Source: Fallopia convolvulus (Eukaryota; Streptophyta; Magnoliopsida; Caryophyllales; Polygonaceae). From it: 64,000 nt of DNA. Both the position numbers and the translations under genes were made by a program. This document shows positions 34,996 to 46,795 of the stretch, piece after piece (within the stretch, counting starts at the first letter, position 1; every line of letters begins with the position of its first letter). The stretch covers positions 29,439,503 to 29,503,502 of the forward strand of contig OZ024726.1 of assembly GCA_964016875.1 (NCBI GenBank), written 5' to 3'. The notes under the pieces were generated by a model, which saw only the letters and a program-made list of their open reading frames with translations, was not told the origin of the DNA and did no database searches.

Positions 34996-36935
34996 TTGTG
35001 TTATTATGGCCGGAGGATCACGCCGACGTGCACGAGGTCCTCTTTTGGATGAGCCGAGCTCGTCCCGGATACCGAACGAGGACTCGTCCGAGGCGACACA
35101 CACGGACACACCACATTTGTCCGAGGACGATGGGGCCAGCCATCCTAGTACAGAGGAGGCGGGCACCCAAGCGGAGGAGTCCCGGGCCACTACGCCAGCG
35201 TCCTCGTCGGGATCGAGTCGAGGGCTCGATCCCAATCGCGTTTGGGATCTTTATATTGTCGACGGGTGGTACGTACAATTTCTTCTAAGACAAAATTTTT
35301 ATTTAAAGTCTTTTCTTACTTTTAAATAAGTTATAACATGTGTTTTGAAATCTCGCAGCTTGCAGCCGTCGGGAGTGGTGTCGCGGTGGTCGACAAGCAT
35401 CATACAAAGTCAACCCGACGATAAGGCGCCGCAGTTCGACTTTGCCTCTGCCGCGTCGAAGCAACGCTGATTTGATGCTTGGAAAGTAAATTTTATTTTT
35501 TTTTGTATTTCTTTTTACAATTTCAGCATTAACTAATTACTACTTTTAATTAATTGTTTGTTGGATTTAATTAGACGCACTTTAGGTGGGATGACTCCTA
35601 GCCGGGTATGGACGTCGAGTCCGTCCGGTTGTTGTGGGAGAAGAGAGCGAAGAAGAGATACGATGACTTGATCGGGAAGCACCGTCGGGACAGGAAGAGG
35701 CCGGAATTCATCGAATCCGCCACTTGGGAGAAGTGGCAGACGACGGATTGGGCCACAGAGGTGTTCAAAGCCAAGTGTGCCCGCCAAAAGGCAATCTGAA
35801 ATGCCAATCCAGCGAACCACAATAGTGGTTCGAGGTCCCACCTCGACACCATGCGTCGCTTGGTAAGTATTTTATCTTAACTTCATTAAATTTAAATTAA
35901 GTTAATTTTTTTCCTCTCTCTCGTAACACCCTTAATGAATTTCGTAGGAGAAGCACCTGCAACGCCGCATCACGCCTCTCGAGCTTCTCATCGAGATGCA
36001 CACGCAGGGCGCCGATCGGCATTTTATAGACGAGCGATCGTCCTTAATCGTTGTATGTTTTAATTATTTTTCCTCATTTTCCTCAATTTGAAAAGGAGTT
36101 GGTGTTGTTGTTGTGTGTTTGTTGTTGTTGTTGTTGTTGTTTGATTTGATTGAGAAGTTGTTGTTGTTCTTGTTGATTTTTGTTGTTGTTGTTGTTGTTG
36201 TTTGTTGTTGTTGTTGATGTTGTTGTTGTTTGTTGTTGTTGTTGATGTTGTTGTTGTTTGTTGTTGTTGTTGTTTGTTGTTATTCTTGATTTGATTGAGA
36301 AGTTGTTATTGTTGTTGATTTTTGTTGTTGATTTTTGATTTTGTTGTTGTTTGTTGTTGATTTGTTGTTGTTGTTGTAAATGGTTTAGTTGTTGTTTGTT
36401 GTTGTTGATTGTTGTCGCTAAATGTTGTTGTTGTTGTTGTTGTTGATTTTTGATGTTGTTGTTGTTTGTTGTTGATTTGTTGTTGATGTTGTAAATGGTT
36501 TAGTTTTTATTTGTTGTTCTTGTTCTTGATTGTTGTTGTTTTTTATTTCTTGTTGTTGTTGTTTTATTATTATTATTTACGTTATTAGGCTCGGACCCAG
36601 GAGATCCTCACCCAGAGGTCGGCGGAAACGGGCACCCCGTCGTCCTTTCAGGACTAGTGTGATGCCTTTCTTACGGCCGCTGGGGGGTGGGCCTGGGAGG
36701 TGCCGTCTTCGGCCTTGGCAACGCCGCCCACGAGTTTTATGGCGAGCGATTGACGGCGTCGCATCGTCCAGCTCCTCGGGTGGCTGAATTATCGCAGGAA
36801 AACGTCAGCCTTAGGCAAGATGTGGAGGAGCTCAAGAGTAAGTTGTTGGTGCTCGAGGAGTGGATGCGCCAGTCCCGAGGGGGTGAGGGTGGGTCCCGCC
36901 CGTCCGGTCCCAACAGCTCCGGCGAAGCCGTATAG
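34996..36935 (+). pseudogene. TnpA-like gene of the CACTA element (Transposase_24 type), broken
   Basis: DNA-binding partner that in En/Spm binds subterminal repeats. ATG at 35006 starts MAGGSRRRARGPLLDE, followed by an acidic Ser/Thr-rich region to about 35265. Exon-like pieces follow at about 35359-35485 (SGVVSRWSTSI), 35575-35862 (FRWDDS, EKRAKKRYDDLIGKHRRDRKRPEFI, WEKWQTTDWATEVFKAKCARQKA), 35949-36052 (LELLIEMHTQGADRHFIDERS) and about 36590-36935. The last carries VFGLGNAAHEFYGERL and a predicted coiled coil with AELSQENVSLRQDVEELK. Stops at about 35469 and 35599, a stop after CARQKAI, and a shift near 36680 break it. The motif order is that of plant Ptta/En/Spm proteins. Confidence 0.75.
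36060..36590. repeat. (GTT)n-rich intron of the TnpA-like gene
   Basis: Long imperfect arrays of GTTGTTGTT with GTTGATTTGTT and GTTGTTTG interruptions, including a stray half-motif GTCGCTAAATG at about 36415. Confidence 0.75.
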
Positions 36936-37127
36936 ATTAGCGTAGTTTTATTATATTATTGTAAATCATTTGAATTTATGTAAATTAATGAATTTATGTA
37001 TGTAAATTATTGAAATTTATGGAAATTAATGAATTTTTAGTAATTAATGAATCATTAAATATTAAATATTTATATTAATTCGTAATTATTTATAATATTT
37101 CGTAATTATTTTTTTTAAAAGGAAAAA

Positions 37128-37556
37128 ATTTGCGACCAAGTAGTCGCTAATTTACAACATGATCGTGCACGATCGTGCGCTTTGAACCAGAGAAAGGCTA
37201 GGGTCGTGCGTTTTTTTGGTGCTTTTAGCGACCAGCTGGTCGCCAATTGTCGCTAGATTTTGGCCACAGTTAGCGACCATATGGTAGCTAAAAACAGCGA
37301 CCACGTGATCGCTGTGGTCGCCAAGTTGGTCGCCACCAATGTGGCGACCACATGCGTCCATGGTCGCTAAATAGCGACCATATGGTCGCTAACTTCAACG
37401 ACCATATGGTCGCTGTGGTCGCTAATTTTAGCGACCATATGGTCGCCAAGTGGTTAGCGACCGACCTTTTAGCGACCATTTTTAATGACCACAATAGGGT
37501 CACTAAATGGATTTAGCGACCAGATTTTGCATTTAGCGACCAGAAATATGGTCGCT
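37128..37556. repeat. right subterminal palindrome cluster of the CACTA element
   Basis: More than ten full or partial GCGACCANNTGGTCGC copies, some head-to-tail (GGTCGCTGTGGTCGC), reaching to within about 20 bases of the terminal TGTAGTG. Confidence 0.88.
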
Positions 37557-37581
37557 AAATTCGCTTTTTTTTGTAGTGATA

Positions 37582-39182
37582 CTTTGTAATAACTTATTTC
37601 ACATATAAACATATAATTTACATATAACAACTATCCACGTAAACATATAACAAAACTAACAACCATATAAGGTTGCACACACACACACACGAAGTTCTAT
37701 GTCGTTACTTTTTGTGCTAATACGTCTATTACTCTAATTTTATTACAACACAAAAGTCTAAGATGCAAATTGAGGAGGAGAAGGTTGCATAGAGCTTCAG
37801 CCGGCCGACCTGTATGAATGTGACCTCTAAAAGGGCACGTTAGTAAGAGCTAGCTGAACCTGAAAAATTATTTTGCGATTTACGTGAGTCGCATACTCAG
37901 TGAATATAAACCATCATCAATTATTTCACGCTGAGAAAAACGTTTAGTCCATGTACATACACATACATATTATACATATGTCATATAGGAATTTACTATG
38001 CAAATGCAAATGCCGATGTATCCGATTTATTATTCTGTGAACTGTTAAAGCCTGAATCTTCCCCGAGTTTACTATATATGGACTCTTATGGTCCCTTTAA
38101 GAAAGAAATCTGAAGATCTCCTCATTATGACTCTTATGGTCGCTTTAAGAAAGAAATCTGAAGATCTCCTCATTGACCCATAGGTCCTGTATGATCTGAA
38201 GATCATGTATGATCCGAAGATCCTGAATGACCCGTAAGTCGCTTTAACAAAGAAATCCGAAGATTTTCTGAATTACAGTTCAGGGCAAGATAGTCACATG
38301 TCCTTTTAATCTCATTGCAATATGCTATGCAATCAAGTGCATTCTGTAATCATATATCATGTGCCATCTGTTATCATACTTTTTGTGCAAACAACTTTGG
38401 AAATTTCAAAGCTATCACATATATCCATATAACTCATATAACACATATACCCATATAGCGCATATAGCACATATATCACATATATCCATATACCACATAT
38501 AGAACATATATCCATATATTCATATTTCACATATAGCACATAGGGTTGAATCTCCGGTCTATACTCAACTGTTTAGGACAGATACTATATCTCTCCCCCT
38601 TGTTCTTGACCACGATCTATTACTTGTGCTCCTATATGTAACCCAATGCAAATTAGGCTATTTACTCTTATAAACTCTAACCCTAAATGCAATAAAATGC
38701 CAGTATGCATTATAACCTTTTGTGCAAAAACCCAAATCCTTTAAAACTTTGCAACGATAAACTATATATATATATATAAGAACATTTTTCTAGTTCAAAC
38801 ATTTCCGAAAAACTTGATCAAAGGTCCCAATAATATCATTACAAGGCAATAGCCTAAAATTACTCTGAAATCTTTTACCGAATATAAATCCAATATCGAA
38901 AACACCTTCTAAGAACTATAAATCGACTGATTTTCAAATCAAAAGCAATTGTAGATCTAGATCTGAAAAAATTAGAAAAATCCAGATCAACAATTAACTA
39001 ATTAAAAACTTACCAAATCACGCTTATACTTCGATATTAAAACCCGATCGAGGAAATCTTGTATCAGATCCACAACAAAAACAATAGAAATCTAATTCTT
39101 TTTTTTCCTCTCTTTTTTTTCTCTGCTCTCTCGTTTTGTTTTTGGAAAGCTTAAAGCTTAAGAAATAACAAAGCAAGAAGAT
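37582..39182. repeat. middle part of the solo LTR, with short local repeats
   Basis: No gene. Contains a (CA)n run at about 37675-37692, and a direct duplication of about 52 bp (GACTCTTATGGTC...GATCTCCTCATT) at about 38080-38175 with further GATCTGAAGATC variants to 38260. A CATATA-rich stretch lies at about 38410-38545. Confidence 0.6.
39168..39182. repeat. target-site duplication (left) of the LINE
   Basis: ACAAAGCAAGAAGAT, matching ACAAAACAAGAAGAT at 46520-46534 with one mismatch. Confidence 0.75.
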
Positions 39183-39642
39183 AAGGAAATGAAACCCTCG
39201 CACCCTCTCTCTCGACCCCGTGCCTACGAAAACCAATTGAGCCCCCAAATCAGAAACTCTAGATCACATATCTCTGTGATTTTTCTGTCAATTATCCCTC
39301 TCTCTATCTTGCTAATAGATTGTGAAGATGTCGCCAACTCATTTGGGGATCCTTTTTGGTGGAATGAGTCCCGAATCTGTGCAAATAAAAAGGGGTTCCT
39401 AACCCTAGATTGTCCTCCTTGGCGATTGATGAGGTTTGGATGGACCATTGTTGGCCGGGGTGCGCTCCTCAACTGAAATTGCACTGGCACCGACCAAGAA
39501 GGGGCAAATATCCACGGCAAATTCGAAGAATCTGGTGGAGAGGGTGGGTGATTTACGGTGTCATCCTGCTCATCAGGAGAATGAGGGAAAGACAAGTTCG
39601 TTTCTCTAAGAAGCAATCTTTCGGGGTCTCGAGACAAACAAC

Positions 39643-42350
39643 ATGGCTAGGGAGGGTTCTTCTAGCCCAACTATGGATCTACAGGGAGAGTCTTCGAAAA
39701 CAGAAATTTAGCAGGTTGAATCCTTCTTTCTTAAACTTCGACCCTTTAGTTTCGGATGTGTTTGCCGATGTGTGTTGTCAGTTATATGCCTATATAAAGG
39801 ATTGTTGGAGAATTGAGTTCTCCACATCCACAAGCTCTTTCTTCTCTAAAGAACTGGATGAGTTGGACCATGTTCATACTCTACCTAATTCTCAGCTTAC
39901 CATGGTCATTATGACCTTAAAAGGTAGCAAATCACTCAAGCCTGATGGGGCTGACCGTATTAGGAAAAATCTACGTGGTAAGAAACCTTACAGTTTTGAT
40001 CCCTATAATGAAAAGGAATTTTCTACTGAACAAGTCTCTTATTGGAAAACCCTTGAACAATTCGAACCCGAACCCACTATGGTTGAGGAAACCTTAAGTA
40101 GTGGCGTTTTAAAGAACATCAACAAAGCCAGTTCGACTGGCATAAAGAAAAACAATTGGAAAAGTCGTGAAAAGGATTGTCTTGGTAGCCTTGAGTGGCA
40201 ATTGTTTGTTAAAAACATGATTTCCTATGATTTAACCGTATGGATGCCAAATGGAGGTTTCACCTGTGTAATTTCTCGTATCATTTCTCCTTTGTGGACT
40301 CTGGATGATAGATTGACTAGAATGTATGTGCTGAACAACTTCTATTTTTGCTGGAAATGCAAGAGAAATGTTGATACAGATGGTCGAACCACTGAAAAAC
40401 TGATCTCTAATTACTTATGTATCACTAAAAATGATAATGAGTATGAGTCTAAGATATATATCTATGTAAAGATGCTAGATTTTGGGATTGATACACATCA
40501 TGAAGTCCATATCTGTTATATAATAGTGTGCAGAAACCTTGAAGAAGAATTTAGCTTCTTGTAGGAATTGTGTGAGAAGTGATGAAATTAAGAAAGATAA
40601 ACATAAGAGTATAGCCAAATTTGACATGACAGCTTACCTTGTTAAGCTGTCAGGGGTCAAAGAGAAGCATTTACATTTTAAAGAACTGTCCATTTTTGAT
40701 GATGTTGTTTATGATACAATGAAGGTAGTTGCTAATTATAAGCTAGAAAGTATAATTCAGTACTTGAATGGTCACTTCATGATGTATTATGAAAAATAGA
40801 TCCCTCTGGGTTTGAATGATTTATGGAAGTGGATTAAGTATTCTGATGAGGAGTGTATATACCTGAGCATGATTGTTTTCCTTATATGTTGGAGGAAAAA
40901 ATAGTAATTAGATACTGCAGAATAAGGAAGAAATGGACACATATGATTATACATACTTGTGGAAATAAAGACTATAAGTTGATGTTAAGTACCCAGTGTG
41001 AAAATTTGCTAATTGTATTCATGGAGGAAAACTTGAAATGTGTAAACAAATTGAGACATGGAGCTGAAAATGAGTGGTTGTTGAGAATGTATATTGATAG
41101 CAATAAACAAAAAAGTATTGATTCCTTTATGCGTATGATCACTAAACTTACTTGCAACATGTGGCTTAATGTTTTAATCATGTCCATTCATAATCCATTA
41201 TCTTATCTATGGGGAAAGGGATGGCACTACATATATAAACAAAATCATAAGACTTGTCATGACAATCAGTATTGGAAAAAAATTCAGTTTCATGCTAAGA
41301 CAAAGTGGTGTAAGCACTGTCTAGATGTTAGACTCTTGCGTTTGAAGTATAAGAATAGAAACTTGGAAGACTCAATTTACTATAGTAATCCTGATTATAC
41401 AGAAAGAATGATAATTATTAAACCTTCTTGTAGCATTTATGATATTCATTCTAAGCATAACTTGAGCCTGTTTGGTCCCTCTACATAATTAAGAAGTCTA
41501 AATATGATGGAAGCTTTTATATTGCTGACAATAAACCTAGATATATGAACATTAATCTCCTTAATCCTATTTTGTTGTTGTCTCTTAGGAACAGAGTCTA
41601 TTAACATGTGAACAAAGATCAGTCTAGAGCAGGCTACCTGAGGAAAAAGTGCACCCAAGCTCATCTGATATTAAAAGGACTGAAGAATTATATTAATGGA
41701 AGGAGAAAAGAGTTGTTGCACATAACCACCTATATAAGATGGGATCAATTGGTAATTATGCAAATTATAGAAATTAGGAAAAATGTAAATGAAAATCTAC
41801 TTAGTGTCAATCATGAATTACACATCATTAGAAGGTATATGTTGCAGGTTAACTTTGGACCTATTTCTGGATGGCATACTAAATACCAGACACCATTGAT
41901 CAGGAACACAGACTGGAAGCTCCAAGACTATAGAAGAACTTGACAAAATCGAAGACTAAGAAAAAATAAAACAAGCAGGTGGATCGACTGCTGCTTCAGT
42001 CCACAAAGAATGAGGAATGCAAAGTCTTTAATATGGCTCATGAATGAATGTAATATGTTGATTAGCCATTGTAAAGTAATTAATGATCAATACTATCACT
42101 TGTGCAATTCTATATACTTTGATCATGTAAGTCAACTTAAAAACCCCAGGGAAGGTTTTTGTCGACTATGTATTTGGAAGATGTTGGGGGCGAATTTTCT
42201 CATTGGCTCCTACTCCACAAATGTGAATAAGATTGCTCTTTTAGGCCAGGGAACGAACTGGGGAAGATTCTATCAACTTCTAAAACAGGCTCACACTATC
42301 TTGTACAAGGTTGTATTCGATTGTGGCCCGAGTAATAAAATTATTAAATC
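39643..42350 (+). pseudogene. LINE ORF1 region, unrecognised protein
   Basis: An ATG at 39643 gives a typical-looking start (MAREGSSSPTMD) that stops within 25 codons. A 384-codon frame (39410-40564) and later frames (40539-40799, 40853-41488, 41608-41943, 42010-42357) are all on the plus strand, nearly consecutive, and Lys/Asn/Ile-rich. They probably represent one decayed long ORF. A possible zinc-binding pair CWKCKRN lies in the first. Neither the DUF4283 fold nor the CCHC knuckle usual for plant LINE ORF1 could be recognised, and 2.7 kb is long for ORF1. Confidence 0.4.
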
Positions 42351-42353
42351 ATT

Positions 42354-43512
42354 ATGAAAATTGGATTCTGGAATTGTAGGGGGATTGGGAGAAAATCTTT
42401 TTGGCCCGAAATTGATGCCTTTTGTAAAATCAACAGAGTGCAACTTATGGTGATACCGGAGAAACAAATGGAAACACTGCCAAGCGATCAGGTTTGGAGA
42501 AAGGGCTGGATTTGACAATGTTCTTTGGTCTCCTGCTCTTGGTAGGGCGGGAGGTATTGCGGTCTTCTGGAAAGCCCATCAACTCATCAATGAGGAAATT
42601 ACTGTTATAGCGCAGGAGCCAAGATATGTTATTCTTAAGTACTATCATCTTGTCATGAAATATACGATTGCTTTTTGCCTAATTTATGCCCCGCTTAATG
42701 CGGCAGACAAAGCGGAGTTTTGGAAGCATTTAACGGAAAATCTACAAAACATAAATCTTCCTACCTTGTTGATTGGAGACCATAACGAAATACAAGAACC
42801 GAATGAGAAAAAAGGGGGTGTCTACCCTGAACCCGGGCGCTTTGAGATGCTCATTAACTTTAAAAATGATTGCCTCCTAGAAGATATTCCAACCACTGGG
42901 AATGCCTTTACTTGGCGAAAAAATAAGACCGAAATCGATAACATTTATGAGAAATTAGATCGTGTCCTGGTAAGCAGTTTTATCCTTCAATGGTATCCAA
43001 ACATTAGTACTACAAACCATGCCTTCACTAGCTCTGACCATTGTAAAATAACGGTGGAACTAAGTAATGAGGAGATAATAAAAGCACAGCCATTCAAAAT
43101 GGAAAAAATGTGGATGAACAGGAAAGATTTTCGTAATGTGGTGAAACAAGCTTGGAGAGTCCAATATCCGGGATCGAACATGTTCCAACTAGTTAAGAAA
43201 ACTCAACTGCTTAAGCAACACGCTAAGAAATGGAAAAAACATACGTTTGGTAATATCTTCGAACATCTAAAAGACATAGATGAGGAGTTGATTGAACTCC
43301 AAAAAAGTGTTGTTCTCTTACCACAACCAAATATTATTCAGAAACAAATTAGGCTTATGCATAAAAAAGAATGCATTTTGAAATTCCATAAAACTTATTG
43401 GAAACAAAGGGCCAAAACAAAACACATCAAGTTCTCTGATGCGAATTCAGGGTATTTCCATAAAATTGCAAGCGGTAAACGTAACCGAGCTCAAGGAAAT
43501 CATAACAAATGA
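42354..43512 (+). pseudogene. LINE APE-type endonuclease
   Basis: Start of ORF2: ATG at 42354, then IGFWNCRGIGRKSF with the catalytic Asn. A frameshift at about 42515 moves the reading to ALGRAGGIAVFWK. The frame then runs through FCLIYAPLN, LIGDHNEIQEPNEKKGG (usual GDFNEI), DRVLVS and SSDHCKITVEL, where the SDH catalytic pair is preserved. It makes the nick that primes target-site reverse transcription. Confidence 0.85.
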
Positions 43513-45203
43513 AGGTACGCAAATCATGGGAATGGAAAACATTCGAGAAGAAATAAGGAAAGACTTTAAAAGAAGATTCACCAAACAACCAACAAATCTA
43601 ACCAACGCAGAGGAATATCTAAGCCTAATAACCAAAGAGATTAACGAAGAAGATAACAGAATGTTAACAAGTGCAGTTACTAATGAGGAAATTAAAGCTA
43701 CAGTTATGAACCTGGGGTCGGATAAATCACCCGGAGCGGATGGTATGACAGCAGAATTCTATAAGAGATACTGGGACATTGTGGGACCAATGGTAACCAA
43801 GGCAGTAAAAAGTTTTTTCCACTCGGGAAAAATTCTAAGACAAATTAATCATACGTTTATAACACTAATTCCCAAAATAGAAAACCCAACATCAACGAAC
43901 CACTATAGGCCAATTAGTCTTTGCTCGACCATATATAAAATCATCTCTAAGATTATAACAGAAAGGATTAAAAAAGTAATAAATAAGATTGTTCACCCAC
44001 TCCAAGGGGCATTCATTACTAACCGAGCCATCCAGGATAATGTACTTATCGCCCATGAGATCTTTCACTCATTTAGGAATTGCAAGAATAAAGAGGGTTG
44101 GATCGCCATTAAATTGGATATGGAAAAGGCGTATGATCGGGTGGATTGGGACTATCTTCTAGACATTATGCACAGATTTGGATTTGATAGAAAATTTCTT
44201 GGTCAGATCCGCGAATGCGTATGCTCGGTTTTTATTTTGGTACTGGTAAATAATGGACCAACTGAACCTTTTAACCCAGAACGGGGGCTGAGGCAAGGAG
44301 ACCCCTTATCAACATTTCTCTTTGTCATAGCTTCGGAAATCCTTGCCAGAAAATTACAACTAACCAACGATATTGACAAAAATTCGGTTGGTTTTCCAAT
44401 TGCTCAGGGCGGGATCCGAATACCTTTCTTGGCCTTTGCAGATGATATCCTCATCTTTACTAAAGCCTCACAAAGCTCTTGCACTAAAGTGAAAACGATC
44501 ATTGATGAATTTTGCTGCATCTCGGGACAAAAAGTAAATTATAACAAATCAGCGTTTCAAGCCTCAAAGAATATGACCTCACAACAAAGAAATCTCGCCC
44601 GACAAGCTCTTGGAATATCAACAATGACAAACCTTGAAAAATACTTAGGATGCCCGATTATAAGTGGGAAAGTCAATAAAGACACATTTAAAGACTCCAT
44701 TGGTAATGCCCAAAAACAACTTACTAAATGGAAAGCGAACTCGCTATCCCAGGAAGGTAGAACGACGCTGATCAGATCCAATCTCGCTACAAAGCCGAAT
44801 TATGTCATGCAAAGCTTCATGTTACCTTCCCATGTCCATGCGGAAATGGATAAAATAAATAGGTGTTTTTTTGGAACAAAGATAGACAATATAAACCTTT
44901 GGTGGGTTGGGACAAAATATGCAGACCAAAAGAGATAGGAGGATTAGGTATTAGGAAAACAGAACATATGAACAAAGCACTGCAAATGAAATTGCTCTGG
45001 AAAATTATTGCAAAACCAAACAACATTTGGGTTAAAGTCATCACACAAAAATACCTTAGAAATGACAGCTTATTTGTGTATAAGTTAAAGTCAAATACCT
45101 CATGGCAATGGAAGAAACTCATTCATCTTAGGGAAGAATTCTATAAAGGACTCATATGGCAGGTTGGAGACGGGAAAACTATCAAATTCTGGAAAGATAA
45201 CTA
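43439..45203 (+). pseudogene. LINE reverse transcriptase
   Basis: Non-LTR RT: LGSDKSPGADGMTAEFYK, FITLIPKIENP, NHYRPISLCSTIYKIISKI, GAFITNRAIQDNVLIAHE, LDMEKAYDRVDWDYL, GLRQGDPLSTFLFV and the catalytic FADDILIF. It is joined to the endonuclease by a frameshift near 43500. Another frameshift lies near 44900, and a TAG replaces the Trp of the conserved FWKDNW at 45202-45204. Confidence 0.9.
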
Positions 45204-45219
45204 GATAATAGGAGGGTCG

Positions 45220-46482
45220 TTGTGTCTTCATGCCATTGACCCAACTTATGTTGATGACACAGCCACAGTAGACAATTGGATTTCTAACGACTGCAAATGG
45301 AAAATTGATGAACTAAAACAAATTCTCCCTCATGACATTATTGAACAAATCCAGACTATCCCGATCCTAGATAACCATATTCAAGACAGACTATATTGGG
45401 CTCCAAGTAAAAATGGATGGTTCTCTACCTCGTCCGCGGTAAAATTAATAACAAACATAGAACGACAGACTCTAAACATAAATAACTGGATATGGAAATT
45501 GGATATATACCCAAAAGTTAAAAATTTCCTATGGAAGGTGGATAATAACGGACTTCCTACGAAAGATAGACCACGAGATAAACAAGTTATAACACCTGGA
45601 GGATGTGTCTTGTGTAACTGCACTTCAGAAGACACAAACCACCTACTTAGAAAATGCCCATATATGATCTACGTAGCCAATAAAGTTAATAATAACATTG
45701 CAGATGTGCTCAGAAGATATGATTCACAAAACAAAACAACTAGAGTAATCCTTAATGACATGTATCAGACCCTTGAAAAAAAAGAGTTCACAAGCCTGGC
45801 AATTGTTTGGTGGAGCATTTGGCACCCAAGGAATAAACTCATTTTTCAACAAGACCAATGTGATGGCATTGCGGATCTTGCAAGCTATATTAAAACTCAA
45901 CTGGCAAATTGGGAAAAAGCATCAAAGTGGAACGAAGATGAAGAGACCGTACTAAAAACTAATTTCAGGCAAAGGAAAGAAGGAATAAACAAACAAAGAA
46001 AATGGTGCAAACCAAAACTAAACTACACGAAAATAAACTTTGATGCTTCTAAGCTATCAAATGGAAATACGGTAGGTGGAGTGGTTATATGGAACCACTT
46101 GGGACAGGTATTAGATATTGCAACTGCCAATTTTGGAAAAGTTTCTGTGGTTAAAGAGGAAGCTCTTGCACTTAGGGAAGCGATTCGATAAATGACTACT
46201 CGTAACCTAGGAAAGGTAGAAATTGAGGAAGATAATCTCCAAGTCATTAATGCTATTAGAGGGCATTCCAATTGCCCCTGGGAGATTGAGCTTATAATTG
46301 CTGATATCCTGGTTTCCATCTATGGAAACCAAGATATCTCGATTAACCATACCGGTAGGGATTGTAACGTTGTGGCCGACAAAATTGCAAAATTGGGCCA
46401 CAGTCTCCCTGTTGAGTGTATCAAAACTCACCCAGAACTGATCGTTCTCATCCGAAAGGATGCTCTAGGGCGTCCTCCGTAA
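45220..46482 (+). pseudogene. LINE zf-RVT domain and C-terminal RNase H
   Basis: zf-RVT (WIWKLDIYPKVKNFLWKV, CVLCNCTSEDTNHLLRKCPY) is followed by a complete-looking plant LINE RNase H. Its acidic residues are in INFDASKLSNG, KEEALALREAI, EEDNLQVINAI and HTGRDCNVVADKIAKLG. One TAA at 46189-46191 splits the RNase H; the frame is the same on both sides. It ends at a natural stop at 46480-46482, shortly before the A-tail. Confidence 0.85.
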
Positions 46483-46534
46483 AGGAGTACTCCCTAATCC
46501 TTACCTAATGAAAAAAAACACAAAACAAGAAGAT

Positions 46535-46795
46535 CATATATATCACTCTGCAAAGTCGGCACAATTTTAATAAATTTTCACTTTTCACCCTCAAAACCTC
46601 TTTACTACAAACTTTACCCTGAAATAATTATTAATTAACTTTTAGTTAAAAACTTTTTAAAATATAATAAACTTAATTAGAAAATAAATATTACTTTTAA
46701 AAAATGCACTATATATCATGTCAATATGCTATGCATATGCTCTTAATATTATATGAATGCAGAATGAGGTATGCACTTTGGTCGGGGATGTTACA
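46535..46795. repeat. last part of the solo LTR
   Basis: AT-rich, ends GGTCGGGGATGTTACA, then TSD AATAC at 46796-46800. Confidence 0.7.

Larger units (their letters stand above)
25179..37578 (+). mobile_element. CACTA (En/Spm) DNA transposon, 12.4 kb, with both genes
   Basis: Ends CACTACA (25179) and TGTAGTG (37578), flanked by the 3-bp duplication ATA (25176-25178 and 37579-37581). Both ends share the inward sequence AATTTAGCGACCATATTT or a close variant, and both carry dense subterminal palindromes. Inside, on the plus strand, are a TnpD-like transposase gene, a small unassigned ORF and a TnpA-like gene. The first intron of the TnpA-like gene holds the LTR element 31833-34738. Without that insertion the element would be about 9.5 kb. 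A few stop codons in each gene make this copy non-functional as read. Confidence 0.93.
39183..46519 (+). mobile_element. full-length or nearly full-length LINE (plant L1 type), degenerate
   Basis: 7.3 kb with a short A-run at its 3' end (46511-46518) and 15-bp TSDs. It holds an ORF1 region, an APE-type endonuclease, a reverse transcriptase, a zf-RVT domain and a C-terminal RNase H. Frameshifts and stops are scattered through it, so it is not active. It lies inside the solo LTR 25150-46795. Confidence 0.88.
25150..46795. mobile_element. solo LTR (about 1.9 kb without insertions) carrying a CACTA element and a LINE
   Basis: Begins TGTGACACCC at 25150 and ends GGGATGTTACA at 46795, flanked by the 5-bp direct repeat AATAC (25145-25149 and 46796-46800). 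With the nested CACTA element and LINE and one copy of each TSD removed, the pieces 25150-25178, 37582-39182 and 46535-46795 add to roughly 1.9 kb with no coding region. That fits one solo LTR. The inverted ends TGTgACAyCC resemble Tekay/Del-type Ty3 LTRs. The strand is not settled. Confidence 0.75.

Noticed and set aside
34806..35288. Leu/Cys-rich 160-codon ORF
   Set aside because: Translation of a GTT repeat array continuing into the wrong frame of the TnpA-like exon.
38357..38539. Tyr/Met/Ile-rich 60-codon minus-strand ORF
   Set aside because: Product of the CATATA repeat; no coding signal.
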